In this document: positions 1 to 7,396 of the stretch, piece after piece
How the letters are laid out: every line of letters begins with the position of its first letter
Numbering within the stretch: position 1 is the first letter of the stretch
DNA from: Xanthomonas translucens pv. translucens DSM 18974
GTDB lineage: Bacteria; Pseudomonadota; Gammaproteobacteria; Xanthomonadales; Xanthomonadaceae
Reading direction: 5' to 3'
NCBI RefSeq assembly: GCF_000331775.1
Contig: NZ_CAPJ01000072.1
Coordinates: 1 to 13,041, forward strand
DNA length: 13,041 nt
The notes under the pieces: model-generated
Databases searched by the model: none
What the model was told of the DNA's origin: nothing
Seen by the model: the letters and a program-made list of their open reading frames with translations, nothing else
Made by a program: the position numbers and the translations under genes

Positions 1-711
1 GCGTCTGCGCTGCACGGGGCGCTGGCGCTGGCGCTGGCGGCGGCACTGTGCCTGCCGTGCACGGCGCTGGCCGCCAAGGTCGGCGGCGCGGTCGGCATCA
101 GTACCCAATTGGTCGATCGCGGCATCGCCGTGAGCTCCGATACCCCGTCGCTGCAGCTTGCCGGCTACTGGCTGCCGGCGCCGGGCTGGTCACTGAGCGC
201 TTCCGCCAGTTCGGCGCTGAACGCGCCAGGCCACCAACTGCTGACCACGCTTGAACTGTCGCGCAGCTGGACCCTGTCCGACAGCTGGCAGATGCAGGCC
301 GGGGTGGTGCGCTACAGCTATCCCGGCAACCGCATCAACCGCCTGTTGAACCGCAACGAGGCCAGCATCGGCTGGTCGTACCGCGACCGGCTGAGCGTCT
401 CGGTGGGCGCCTTCGCGCTGCCCGACAGCTATCCCGGCCGCTGGTACGGCGCGGGCGACCTCACCGTGCACCAGCCGTTGCTGGCGCAGCTGTCGCTGTC
501 GGCCGGGATCGGCATCAGCCAGGCGCCAGCGGTCCTGTACGGCGTAGACGACTACGCCAACCACTACAGCTACGGCCACGCCGGGCTGATGTGGAATGCC
601 GGCGCCTGGAGCGCGGAGATCGACCGCGTATTCAGCGACGCGCACAGCATCTACACCAGGCGTCGCAACGGTATTTGGCCGTGGGTGGCGACGGTGTCGC
701 GCGCGTTCTGA
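1..711 (+). CDS. Outer-membrane beta-barrel protein, TIGR02001 (gcw_chp)-like, 5'-truncated by window edge
   Basis: The reading frame is open from base 1 and ends at TGA 709-711; 236 residues are visible and the start lies outside the window. The first visible residues form an Ala/Leu-rich hydrophobic stretch ending in TALAA-K, which reads as a signal peptide with a signal peptidase I site. The mature start (GGAVGISTQLVDRGIAVS) resembles the N-terminal signature of the proteobacterial gcw_chp family, with its RGI-x-x-S motif. The rest alternates polar and aromatic residues in short strands and ends in ...VSRAF, a terminal Phe typical of barrels inserted by the BAM complex. Substrate and function are unknown. 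It lies 64 bases upstream of an ECF sigma gene on the same strand, so it may be co-transcribed with it or be its target; the sequence does not decide. The barrel call is good, the family name moderate. Confidence 0.72.
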   Translation, partial: ASALHGALALALAAALCLPCTALAAKVGGAVGISTQLVDRGIAVSSDTPSLQLAGYWLPAPGWSLSASASSALNAPGHQLLTTLELSRSWTLSDSWQMQAGVVRYSYPGNRINRLLNRNEASIGWSYRDRLSVSVGAFALPDSYPGRWYGAGDLTVHQPLLAQLSLSAGIGISQAPAVLYGVDDYANHYSYGHAGLMWNAGAWSAEIDRVFSDAHSIYTRRRNGIWPWVATVSRAF

Positions 712-775
712 TCCGCACGCAACCTTTCCGTGCCGACCCGGCACATACCGGTGCCCGTTGCCAAGCCTGCCCTTC

Positions 776-1360
776 ATGACCGACACCGATCCACTAGGCG
801 ATGCCACCGACCGCATGCTGCTCCGGCGCATGGCCGGCGGCGACCGCGACGCGCTGGCGGCCCTGTACCGCAACTACCACGGGCGCCTGTGCCGGTTCCT
901 GTCGCGGCTGACCCGGCGCCCGGACATCATCGAGGAGGCGATCAACGACTGCTTCTGGATCGCCTGGCAGAAAGCCGGCGATTTCCGTGGCGACTCGCAG
1001 GTCTCGACCTGGATCATGGGCATCGCCTACCGCTGCGGGCTCAAGGCGATCCGCCACCACAGCGACGAGGCGATCGATGACGGGGTGAACGCCGAAGACC
1101 ACTTCGCCGCGACCGACCCGGACGAGGACCGCGAGCTGCGCGACTGGCTGGGCAAGGGCCTGGAGCGGCTGTCGGCCGACCAGCGCCTGGTGGTCGAACT
1201 GGTCTACGGCCTGGGCCACAAACTCGAAGAAGTCGCGGCGATCATGCAGTGCCCGGTGGGCACCATCAAGGCGCGGCTGTTCCATGCGCGGGTCAAGCTG
1301 CGCAACGTGCTGCCGGGATTGGCCGGCGGCGCTTCCCCTCTGACGGAGAGCGTGTCATGA
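776..1360 (+). CDS. ECF-family RNA polymerase sigma factor (sigma-70 regions 2 and 4)
   Basis: This 194-residue protein has the usual ECF size and layout. Region 2 spans about residues 24-95 and includes DIIEEAINDCFWIAWQKAGD followed by FRGDSQVSTWIMGIAY, the core-binding and -10-recognition segment. An acidic linker follows (about 96-120). Region 4 spans about 122-178, with the helix-turn-helix around LEEVAAIMQCPVGTIKARLF. Such proteins direct RNA polymerase to a small regulon when released by their anti-sigma factor. The frame is open upstream to at least 596, but ATG 776 gives the normal ECF N-terminus; no strong ribosome binding site precedes it. Its stop overlaps the start of the anti-sigma gene by four bases (ATGA at 1357), which implies translational coupling and a matched pair. 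The exact ECF group is not assigned, and no autoregulatory promoter was recognised. Confidence 0.93.
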   Translation: MTDTDPLGDATDRMLLRRMAGGDRDALAALYRNYHGRLCRFLSRLTRRPDIIEEAINDCFWIAWQKAGDFRGDSQVSTWIMGIAYRCGLKAIRHHSDEAIDDGVNAEDHFAATDPDEDRELRDWLGKGLERLSADQRLVVELVYGLGHKLEEVAAIMQCPVGTIKARLFHARVKLRNVLPGLAGGASPLTESVS

Positions 1361-1995
1361 AGACAGGCTGCAACGAGCCGGGCAACGAATGCTCGCACGC
1401 CTGGGAACTGATGCCGTGGGTGCTGCAGGCCAGCGCCACGGAAGAAGAACATGAGTGGCTGATCGCGCACCTGGCCAAGTGCGCCTCCTGCAGCGCCGAG
1501 TTCGCGCAGCAGAGCCGGCTGCGCATGGCGATGTCGCTGCCCAGCGACGTGCCGGTGGATGCCGAGGCCGGGCTGCAGCGCCTGCTTGGCCGCCTCGACG
1601 CGCCCGAGCCGCAGCGCCTGCCGGCGCGTGTGCGCGCCAGCTGGACCACACGCGCCCTGGTCGCCGCGGCGCTGGTGCAGGCGGTGGGGCTGGGCGTGCT
1701 CGGGGTCAGGCTGTCCGCCAGCGACCAGGGCAGCAGCTACCGCACCCTCAGCGAGACCGCGCAGCCGCTGGCGGCGGACGCGATCCGCGTGGTGCCGGAC
1801 GCGCGCATGACCCTGGGCGACTGGGACGCGGTGCTGCACAAGCTGCACTTGCGCGTGGTCGCCGGCCCCAATGGCGCCGGCGCCTACACCGTGGTGCCGG
1901 TCCAGGCCGGCGCGCCGGCACAGCCGCAGCGCAGCGTGCAACAGCTGCGTGCGACGCCGGGCATCCGCCTGGCGGAGCCGATTTCCGCGCCATGA
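1357..1995 (+). CDS. Zinc-finger (zf-HC2 type) transmembrane anti-sigma factor
   Basis: This 212-residue protein starts in a four-base overlap with the sigma gene. The cytoplasmic part carries an anti-sigma zinc motif, HLAKCASC (His38, Cys42, Cys45), in a helical segment rich in Glu and Trp. A single membrane segment follows at about residues 99-118 (ALVAAALVQAVGLGVLGVRL), then about 90 periplasmic residues. It should hold the sigma factor at the inner membrane until a periplasmic signal arrives. Residues about 155-209 (from DWDAVLHKLHLRVVAG to IRLAEPIS) resemble the prodomain-like region of the neighbouring protease in order and spacing (LR-x-V-x-G, Y-x-VV, L-x-x-L, x-L-x-x-P). The stop overlaps the protease start (ATGA at 1992), so all three genes are coupled. 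The anti-sigma call is strong; the shared-domain reading is an alignment by eye. Confidence 0.88.
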   Translation: MKTGCNEPGNECSHAWELMPWVLQASATEEEHEWLIAHLAKCASCSAEFAQQSRLRMAMSLPSDVPVDAEAGLQRLLGRLDAPEPQRLPARVRASWTTRALVAAALVQAVGLGVLGVRLSASDQGSSYRTLSETAQPLAADAIRVVPDARMTLGDWDAVLHKLHLRVVAGPNGAGAYTVVPVQAGAPAQPQRSVQQLRATPGIRLAEPISAP

Positions 1996-3323
1996 GCCTG
2001 CGTCGCACCTGCCTGTTCGTCGCCTGCCTGGCGCTCGGCGCCTGCGCCCATGGCGGGCGCAACGCCACCGACGCGCCCGCCGCTGCCGCAGCGGCGCCAG
2101 CGAAGACCCCGGCCCTGGACGCCTCGCCGACCTTGGACAGCCAGCGCCAGATCGTGCTCGCGGTGGCCAACCCGATGGCCGCGCCGGGCCGGCACGCCGG
2201 CTCCAACCTGATCGGCTATGCCTCGTCCAAGTATTACGGCGCCGGCACCCAGGCGGCGGAAACGCTGGACGCGCTGACCCAACGCTACGGCCTGCGCCAG
2301 GTGACCGGCTGGCCGATCAAGCCGCTCGGCGTGTACTGCGTGGTGCTGGAGCCGGCGCCGGGCGTGCAGCGCGACGCGCTGCTCGCCGAACTGGCCAAGG
2401 ACGAACGCGTCACCCTGTCGCAGCCGCTGCAGGAGTTCGCCACCTACGCCGACCCCGCGCCACTGGCCCAGGCCGCGCAAGCGCTGCACTACAACGATCC
2501 CTACGTTGACATGCAACGCGGCTTCGCCGCGACCAATGCCGCCAGCGCGCAGGTGCTGAGCCAGGGCCAGGGCGTGGGCGTGGCCATCGTCGATACCGGC
2601 GTGGACACCGCCCACCCGGACCTGCAGGGCCGGCTGCGCGAGGTGCGCGATCTGGTCGGGGCCGACCCCACCGCGTTCAATCGCGATCACCACGGCACCG
2701 AAGTGGCCGGGATCATCGCCGCCGGCAGCAACAACCATCTCGGCATCGTCGGCATGGCGCCCAAGGCCATGCTCGACGTGTACAAGGCCTGCTGGTACCC
2801 GCAGCGCGCCGGCGCCGGCGCCGGCTGCAACTCCTTCACCCTGGCCAAGGCACTGGTCGCGATCGGCGATACGCGCACGCGCATCATCAACCTGAGCCTG
2901 GGCGGCCCGGCCGATCCGCTGCTGCGCAAGCTGCTCGAGCAGTTGTTGCGGCAAGGCCGCATCGTGGTCGCGGCGATGCCGCCGGACGGCCGCCTGGACG
3001 GCTTTCCCGATGCCACCCCGGGGGTGATCGTGGTGCGCAGCAGCAGCGCGACGCCGTCGCCGCCGGGCGTGCTCAGCGCGCCGGGCGAGGACATCCTCAC
3101 CACCCAACCCAACGGCGCTTACGATTTCACCTCCGGCTCGTCGATGGCCACTGCGCACGTCAGCGGCGTGGTCGCGCTGCTGCTGGCGCTGGCGCCGCAG
3201 CTGGATGCGCGCAGCGTGCATGAACTGCTGCACCGGACCAGCCGGCAACGCGACGGCCTGCTGCAGGTCGATGCCGCCGCCGCGGTGCAGGCCCTGCCCC
3301 GCACCGCTGCCACGGCACGCTGA
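1992..3323 (+). CDS. Subtilisin-family (S8) serine peptidase, predicted outer-membrane lipoprotein
   Basis: This 443-residue protein has a lipoprotein signal (LGAC, lipid-bearing Cys18); the next residue is Ala, so outer-membrane sorting is expected. A low-complexity Ala/Pro linker (about 24-45) leads to an N-terminal domain (about 55-150) shaped like an I9-type propeptide. The S8 domain follows: Asp201 in VAIVDTGVD, His234 in DHHGTEVAG, and Ser384 in GSSMATAHVSG, plus the structural segment IINLSLGG at 298-305. Two features are odd. Where subtilases have AAGND, supplying the oxyanion-hole Asn, this protein has AAMPPDG (327-333), with Pro in the Asn slot. The usual Pro of GTSMA(T/A)PH is Ala388. 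It may therefore be a slow, highly specific or non-catalytic protease. Its likely partner is the adjacent anti-sigma factor, by coupling and domain resemblance; this is inferred. It ends 11 bases before ccmC. Confidence 0.88.
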   Translation: MSLRRTCLFVACLALGACAHGGRNATDAPAAAAAAPAKTPALDASPTLDSQRQIVLAVANPMAAPGRHAGSNLIGYASSKYYGAGTQAAETLDALTQRYGLRQVTGWPIKPLGVYCVVLEPAPGVQRDALLAELAKDERVTLSQPLQEFATYADPAPLAQAAQALHYNDPYVDMQRGFAATNAASAQVLSQGQGVGVAIVDTGVDTAHPDLQGRLREVRDLVGADPTAFNRDHHGTEVAGIIAAGSNNHLGIVGMAPKAMLDVYKACWYPQRAGAGAGCNSFTLAKALVAIGDTRTRIINLSLGGPADPLLRKLLEQLLRQGRIVVAAMPPDGRLDGFPDATPGVIVVRSSSATPSPPGVLSAPGEDILTTQPNGAYDFTSGSSMATAHVSGVVALLLALAPQLDARSVHELLHRTSRQRDGLLQVDAAAAVQALPRTAATAR

Positions 3324-3334
3324 GCGTGGCGGCC

Positions 3335-4141
3335 ATGGCCAAATGGATTCCGCAATGGCTGCACCGGCTGTCCTCGCCGCCGACCTTCTACCGCGTCGCC
3401 GGCGCGATCCGGCCGTGGGCGCTGGGCGCGGCACTGCTGCTCGGCGCGGTCGCCTTCTACGGCGGGCTGGTGCTGGCGCCGCCGGACTACCAGCAGCACG
3501 ACGCCTACCGGATCATCTTCATCCACGTGCCCAGCGCCTGGATGAGCCTGTTCATCTATGCCGCGATGGGCGCGGCCGGCTTCGTCGCTCTGGTCTGGCG
3601 GCTGAAACTGGCGGAAGTGGCGTGCATGGCCTCCGCCTCGATCGGCGCCGCGTTCACCTTCATCACCCTGTGCACCGGCTCGCTGTGGGGCAAGCCGATG
3701 TGGGGCACCTGGTGGACCTGGGACGCGCGGCTGACCTCGGAACTGGTACTGCTGTTCCTGTACCTGGGCGTGATCGGCCTGTACCGCGCGATCGAGGATC
3801 CGCGCCAGGGCGCGCGCGCCGCGGCGCTGTTGGCGCTGGTCGGGCTGATCAACCTGCCGATCGTGCACTTCTCCGTGGTCTGGTGGAACACCTTGCACCA
3901 GGGCTCAACGGTGCGCGTGCTCGGACCGTCGAAGATGCCGCTGGCGATGCTGTGGCCGCTGCTGACCGCGGTGCTGGCGAGCAAGTGCTATTACCTGGCC
4001 AGCCTGCTCGGGCGCATGCGCACCGACCTGCTGGCGCTGGAGCGCGGCAAGGGCTGGGTGCGCGCGCTAGCGCTGGGCGCACCCGCGCCAGCGCCCGTGC
4101 CGCTGCCGGAATCGCGCATGCCGGCGGAGCGCGCAGCATGA
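3335..4141 (+). CDS. ccmC: Haem handling protein CcmC (cytochrome c maturation)
   Basis: CcmC is an inner-membrane protein that, with CcmD, presents haem to the chaperone CcmE in System I cytochrome c maturation. The 268-residue product has about six hydrophobic segments, the periplasmic Trp-rich motif GKPMWGTWWTWDARLTSE (119-136), and the two conserved His residues in FIHVPSAW (His64) and NLPIVHFSVVWWN (His178). A Pro-rich tail of some 25 residues follows the last membrane segment. I chose ATG 3335; an in-frame GTG at 3326 would add three residues, and neither has a strong ribosome binding site. The stop overlaps ccmD (ATGA at 4138). In most proteobacteria ccmA and ccmB directly precede this gene, but here a sigma/anti-sigma/protease cassette does, so the ABC-transporter half of the system must be encoded outside the window. 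Confidence 0.96.
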   Translation: MAKWIPQWLHRLSSPPTFYRVAGAIRPWALGAALLLGAVAFYGGLVLAPPDYQQHDAYRIIFIHVPSAWMSLFIYAAMGAAGFVALVWRLKLAEVACMASASIGAAFTFITLCTGSLWGKPMWGTWWTWDARLTSELVLLFLYLGVIGLYRAIEDPRQGARAAALLALVGLINLPIVHFSVVWWNTLHQGSTVRVLGPSKMPLAMLWPLLTAVLASKCYYLASLLGRMRTDLLALERGKGWVRALALGAPAPAPVPLPESRMPAERAA

Positions 4142-4353
4142 GCGGCTTCTGGGCGATGGGCGGATACGCCGGCTACGTGTGGAGCGCCTATGCGCTGTTC
4201 CTGCTGGTGTTGCTGCTGGACACGCTACTGCCGCGCTGGCGACAGCGGCGCCTGCTCGCCGAGACGCGCGCGCAACTGCTGCGCGAACAGGCGCGCCGCC
4301 AGCGCGGCGCCGCGTCGCTGCCCTCAGGTCTCGACCATGAATCCCACCCGTAA
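4138..4353 (+). CDS. ccmD: Haem exporter accessory protein CcmD
   Basis: CcmD is a small single-pass inner-membrane protein that helps release haem-loaded CcmE from the CcmABC complex. The predicted product has 71 residues, normal for the family. It opens with the typical [12 protein letters not shown] segment, has one membrane helix at about residues 16-35 ([15 protein letters not shown]), and ends in a positively charged, probably helical cytoplasmic tail ([20 protein letters not shown]). The start overlaps the ccmC stop by four bases and the 3' end overlaps ccmE by 17 bases in another frame. Identification rests on motif, size and position between ccmC and ccmE. Confidence 0.93.
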   Translation: MSGFWAMGGYAGYVWSAYALFLLVLLLDTLLPRWRQRRLLAETRAQLLREQARRQRGAASLPSGLDHESHP

Positions 4354-4813
4354 GCGCCGCCTGCTGCTCGTGCTGCTGGTGCTGGGCGCGGCCGCGCTCG
4401 CCACCGGCCTGTTCGTGCTGGCCCTGCAACACAACATCAGCTACCTGTTCACGCCGAGCCAGGTGCAGGCCGGCCAGGCCGACGGCTACCGCGTGTTCCG
4501 GCTCGGCGGCATGGTCAAGGCCGGCTCGATCCGGCGCAGCGCCGATTCGTTGCGGGTGGACTTCACCGTGATCGACACCTCCGGCGCCACCGCGGTCGCC
4601 TATACCGGAATCCTGCCCGACCTGTTCCGCGACAACCAGGCGGTGATCGCCACAGGTTCGCTGCATGGCGCCGGTTTCGTGGCCACCGAGGTGCTGGCCA
4701 AGCACGACGAGACCTACATGCCGCAGGAACTGAAGGACGCGATGGCGCAGGCCCACGCGGGTCGCACCGCAGCGGCGGTTTCCGCGTCGGCCCCCACGCC
4801 CGCAACACCATGA
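4337..4813 (+). CDS. ccmE: Periplasmic haem chaperone CcmE
   Basis: CcmE binds haem covalently in the periplasm and passes it to the CcmF/CcmH ligation complex. The 158-residue protein has a basic N-terminus (MNPTRKRR) and a membrane anchor at about residues 9-29. The OB-fold core contains the family signatures [36 protein letters not shown] and [10 protein letters not shown]. His123 is the covalent haem-attachment residue and Tyr127 the axial ligand, in the same H-x-x-x-Y spacing as E. coli His130/Tyr134. The Ala/Pro/Thr-rich tail is likely disordered. It begins inside ccmD. Its TGA lies in an ATGA (4810-4813) whose ATG opens a mini-ORF leading to ccmF. Confidence 0.97.
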   Translation: MNPTRKRRLLLVLLVLGAAALATGLFVLALQHNISYLFTPSQVQAGQADGYRVFRLGGMVKAGSIRRSADSLRVDFTVIDTSGATAVAYTGILPDLFRDNQAVIATGSLHGAGFVATEVLAKHDETYMPQELKDAMAQAHAGRTAAAVSASAPTPATP

Positions 4814-4875
4814 AGCCGATGCCGCCCTGCCGCGCCGCATCGCATTGCACGCGCTCGGCCACCCTGCCGCGATGA
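4810..4875 (+). other. Possible 21-codon coupling mini-ORF between ccmE and ccmF
   Basis: The only gap in the operon, 58 bases between the ccmE stop and the ccmF ATG, is spanned exactly by an ORF. Its ATG (4810) overlaps the ccmE stop as ATGA, and its TGA (4873-4875) overlaps the ccmF start as ATGA. The encoded peptide ([12 protein letters not shown]... to ...TLPR) has no recognisable motif. It may let ribosomes carry translation from ccmE into ccmF, keeping the coupling seen at the other junctions. It could also be chance, because high GC makes stop-free runs of this length common. I claim no function for the peptide. Confidence 0.35.
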
Positions 4876-6857
4876 CCGCCGAACTGGCCCAACTCGCGCT
4901 GATCCTGGCCTTGCTGCTGGCGCTGGCGCAGGGCGTGCTGCCGCTGCTCGGCGCCTGGCGCGGCGATCGCGCGCTGATGGCGGTGGCGCGGCCGGCCGCC
5001 TGCGCGCAGGCGCTGTTCGCCTGGCTGGCCTTCGCCCTGCTCGCCTATGCGCTGCTGCGCCTGGATTTTTCGGTGCGCTACGTGGCGGCCAACGCCAACC
5101 TGGCACAACCCTGGTACTACCGGCTGGCCGCGGTGTGGGGCGCGCACGAAGGCTCGCTGCTGCTGTGGATCGCCATTCTCAATCTATGGACGGTGCTGCT
5201 GGCGCGCAGCAGCCGGCACCTGCCGCAGGCGTTCGCCGCGCGCGTGCTCGGCGTGCTCGGCCTGATCGCCGCCGGCTTCCTGGCGTTCGTGCTGTTCACC
5301 TCCAACCCGTTCGCGCGACTATCGCCGATGCCGCTGGACGGCAGCGAACTCAACCCGGTGCTGCAGGATCCGGGCATGGTGTTCCATCCGCCGGTGCTCT
5401 ACACCGGCTACGTCGGCTTCTCGGTCGCCTTCGCCTTCGCCATCGCCGCCTTGCTCGGCGGCGAACAGCAGCAGGCCTGGGTGCGCTGGGCGCGGCCGTG
5501 GACCAACGTCGCCTGGGGCTTCCTCACCGCCGGCATCGTCGCCGGCAGCTGGTGGGCCTATGCCGAACTGGGCTGGGGCGGCTGGTGGTTCTGGGATCCG
5601 GTGGAGAACGCCAGCTTCATGCCGTGGCTGGTCGGCGCGGCGCTGATCCACACCCAGGCGGTCACCGAGAAACGCGGCGCGCTGGGCGCCTGGACCCTGC
5701 TGCTGTCGATCCTCGCCTTCTCGCTGTCGTTGCTTGGCACCTTCCTGGTGCGCTCGGGCGTGCTGACCTCGGTGCACGCCTTCGCCGCCGACCCGCGCCG
5801 CGGCCTGTACATCCTTGGCTTCCTGATCGTGGCGGTCGGCGGCGCGCTGCTGCTGTACGCGCTGCGCGCGCCGCGGCTGGCCGCCGGCAAGCCGTTCAGC
5901 GCCTTGTCGCGGGAAACCGCGATCCTGGTCGGTAATCTGATGCTGACCGTGGCCGCGGCGATGGTGCTGCTGGGCACGCTGTTCCCGTTGCTCGGCGATG
6001 CGCTGAAGCTGGGCAAGGTCTCGGTCGGCCCGCCCTACTTCGGCCTGCTGTTCCCGCTGCTGATGCTGCCGGTGGTGCTGCTGCTGCCGTTCGGCCCCTA
6101 CCTGCGCTGGGGCCGGACCGAAGCGGGCGCGCTGCAGGCAGTGGCCGTGCGCGCCGTGCTGGCCGCACTGGCCTGCGCGCTGGTCGCCTTCGTACTGAGC
6201 GACGGCTCAGCGCGTGCGGTGGCCGGCGTCGCCGCCGCCACCTGGATCGGCGTCGGCACAGCGCTCTACGCCTACAAGCGTTTGCGCGAAGCGCCGCGCG
6301 GGCGGCGTTTCCCCGCGGAGCTGGCCGGCATGCTGCTGGCGCATGCCGGGGTGGCGGTCTTCGTGGCCGGCGTGCTGCTGTCGGACAGCCTGTCGATCGA
6401 GCGCGACGTGCGCCTGGCGCCCGGGCAAAGCGAGAAGATCGGCGGCTACGCGTTCCGCTTCGACGGCGTGCGCATGATCGACGGCCCCAACTGGAAGGCC
6501 GAACAAGGCACGCTGACGGTGAGCCGCGACGGTGCGGCGGTGGCGGTACTGCATCCGCAGAAGCGCCTGTATTCCAGCGAACGGATCCAGACCGAGGCGG
6601 CGATCGATGCCGGCGTCACCCGCGATCTGTACGTCGCGCTGGGCGAGCCGATGGACGACCAACACATCGAGAACGCCTGGACCTTGCGCCTGTACTACAA
6701 ACCCTTCATCCGCTGGATCTGGCTGGGCGGCCTGCTGATGATGCTCGGCGGCTTCGTCAGCGCCTGTGCGCGGCGCTTGCGTGCGCCGCACACGGGCGAG
6801 CACGGCGCCGAACCTGGCGCAGCCGTCGCCACGCGCGCAGCGGCGGCATCGCCATGA
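4872..6857 (+). CDS. ccmF: Cytochrome c haem lyase subunit CcmF
   Basis: CcmF is the large inner-membrane core of the System I haem ligase, which takes haem from CcmE and attaches it to CxxCH motifs of apocytochromes. The 661-residue product has the normal family length, with some 14-15 hydrophobic segments. Family motifs seen are WGAHEGSLLLW (89-99), VFHPPVLYTGYVG (170-182, with the periplasmic haem-ligand-type His172), the Trp-rich haem-handling signature WGGWWFWDPVENASFMPWL (235-253) and LIHTQAVTEKRG (258-269). A periplasmic domain near the C-terminus contains YVALGEP before the last membrane helix. I chose ATG 4872 because it gives the conserved MTAELAQLALILALLLALAQ start; an in-frame TTG at 4845 would add nine unlikely residues. 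The Ala-rich tail overlaps ccmG by four bases. Confidence 0.97.
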   Translation: MTAELAQLALILALLLALAQGVLPLLGAWRGDRALMAVARPAACAQALFAWLAFALLAYALLRLDFSVRYVAANANLAQPWYYRLAAVWGAHEGSLLLWIAILNLWTVLLARSSRHLPQAFAARVLGVLGLIAAGFLAFVLFTSNPFARLSPMPLDGSELNPVLQDPGMVFHPPVLYTGYVGFSVAFAFAIAALLGGEQQQAWVRWARPWTNVAWGFLTAGIVAGSWWAYAELGWGGWWFWDPVENASFMPWLVGAALIHTQAVTEKRGALGAWTLLLSILAFSLSLLGTFLVRSGVLTSVHAFAADPRRGLYILGFLIVAVGGALLLYALRAPRLAAGKPFSALSRETAILVGNLMLTVAAAMVLLGTLFPLLGDALKLGKVSVGPPYFGLLFPLLMLPVVLLLPFGPYLRWGRTEAGALQAVAVRAVLAALACALVAFVLSDGSARAVAGVAAATWIGVGTALYAYKRLREAPRGRRFPAELAGMLLAHAGVAVFVAGVLLSDSLSIERDVRLAPGQSEKIGGYAFRFDGVRMIDGPNWKAEQGTLTVSRDGAAVAVLHPQKRLYSSERIQTEAAIDAGVTRDLYVALGEPMDDQHIENAWTLRLYYKPFIRWIWLGGLLMMLGGFVSACARRLRAPHTGEHGAEPGAAVATRAAAASP

Positions 6858-7396
6858 GCCGGCTGCTGCCGCTGCTCGGTTTCCTGCTGCTGGCCGCGCT
6901 GTTCGGCTTCGGCATCTACTGGAGCCGCGTGCACGATCCGCGCGAGGTGCCCTCGCCGCTGATCGGCAAGCCGGCGCCGGCGTTCTCGCTGCCGCGCCTG
7001 GACGATCCGGCGCAACACGCCGGCAGCGCCGAATTGCGCGGCCGCCCCTACCTGCTGAACGTGTTCGGCAGCTGGTGCCTGGCCTGCGGCGAAGAACACC
7101 CGGTGCTGCTGGCGCACGCCAACGACCTCGGTGTCGCGCTGATCGGCTACGCCTACAAGGACGACCCGCGCGACGCGCGCGCCTGGCTCGCACAGCGCGG
7201 CAATCCGTATGCGCTGGTGGTGGTCGATGAGGACGGACAGCGCGCGCTCGACTTCGGCGTCTACGGCGCCCCGGAAACCTTCCTGATCGATGCCCACGGC
7301 GTGATCCGCTACAAGCACGTCGGCGTGCTGACCCCCGCGGTGATCGCCGGCGAACTGCGCCCGGCGATCGCCGCGCTGGACGGAGCGCGGCGATGA
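6854..7396 (+). CDS. ccmG: Periplasmic thiol:disulfide oxidoreductase CcmG/DsbE
   Basis: CcmG is a membrane-tethered thioredoxin-fold protein that keeps apocytochrome c cysteines reduced before haem attachment. The 180-residue protein has an N-terminal anchor (LLPLLGFLLLAALFGFGIYW, 4-23) and then the family segment PSPLIGKPAPAFSLP. The redox site is GSWCLACGEEHP with Cys75 and Cys78. The acidic loop and cis-Pro are in DFGVYGAPETFLID (Pro140). A residual HVGVLTP near the C-terminus is also typical. Its ATG overlaps the ccmF stop and its stop overlaps the ccmH start, both as ATGA. Reductant would normally come from CcdA or DsbD, neither encoded in the window. Confidence 0.95.
   Translation: MSRLLPLLGFLLLAALFGFGIYWSRVHDPREVPSPLIGKPAPAFSLPRLDDPAQHAGSAELRGRPYLLNVFGSWCLACGEEHPVLLAHANDLGVALIGYAYKDDPRDARAWLAQRGNPYALVVVDEDGQRALDFGVYGAPETFLIDAHGVIRYKHVGVLTPAVIAGELRPAIAALDGARR

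Noticed and set aside
20..42. Short tandem GCGCTG-like repeat near the window start
   Set aside because: It encodes the Ala-Leu core of a signal peptide; codon bias explains it.
1884..3434. 516-codon open frame on the minus strand opposite the protease gene
   Set aside because: It is a shadow caused by high GC: the product is Arg/Ala/Gly-rich low complexity, while the plus strand encodes a clear subtilase.
4845..4871. TTG 4845 as the ccmF start
   Set aside because: It adds nine residues not typical of CcmF; ATG 4872 gives the conserved N-terminus and the ATGA junction.
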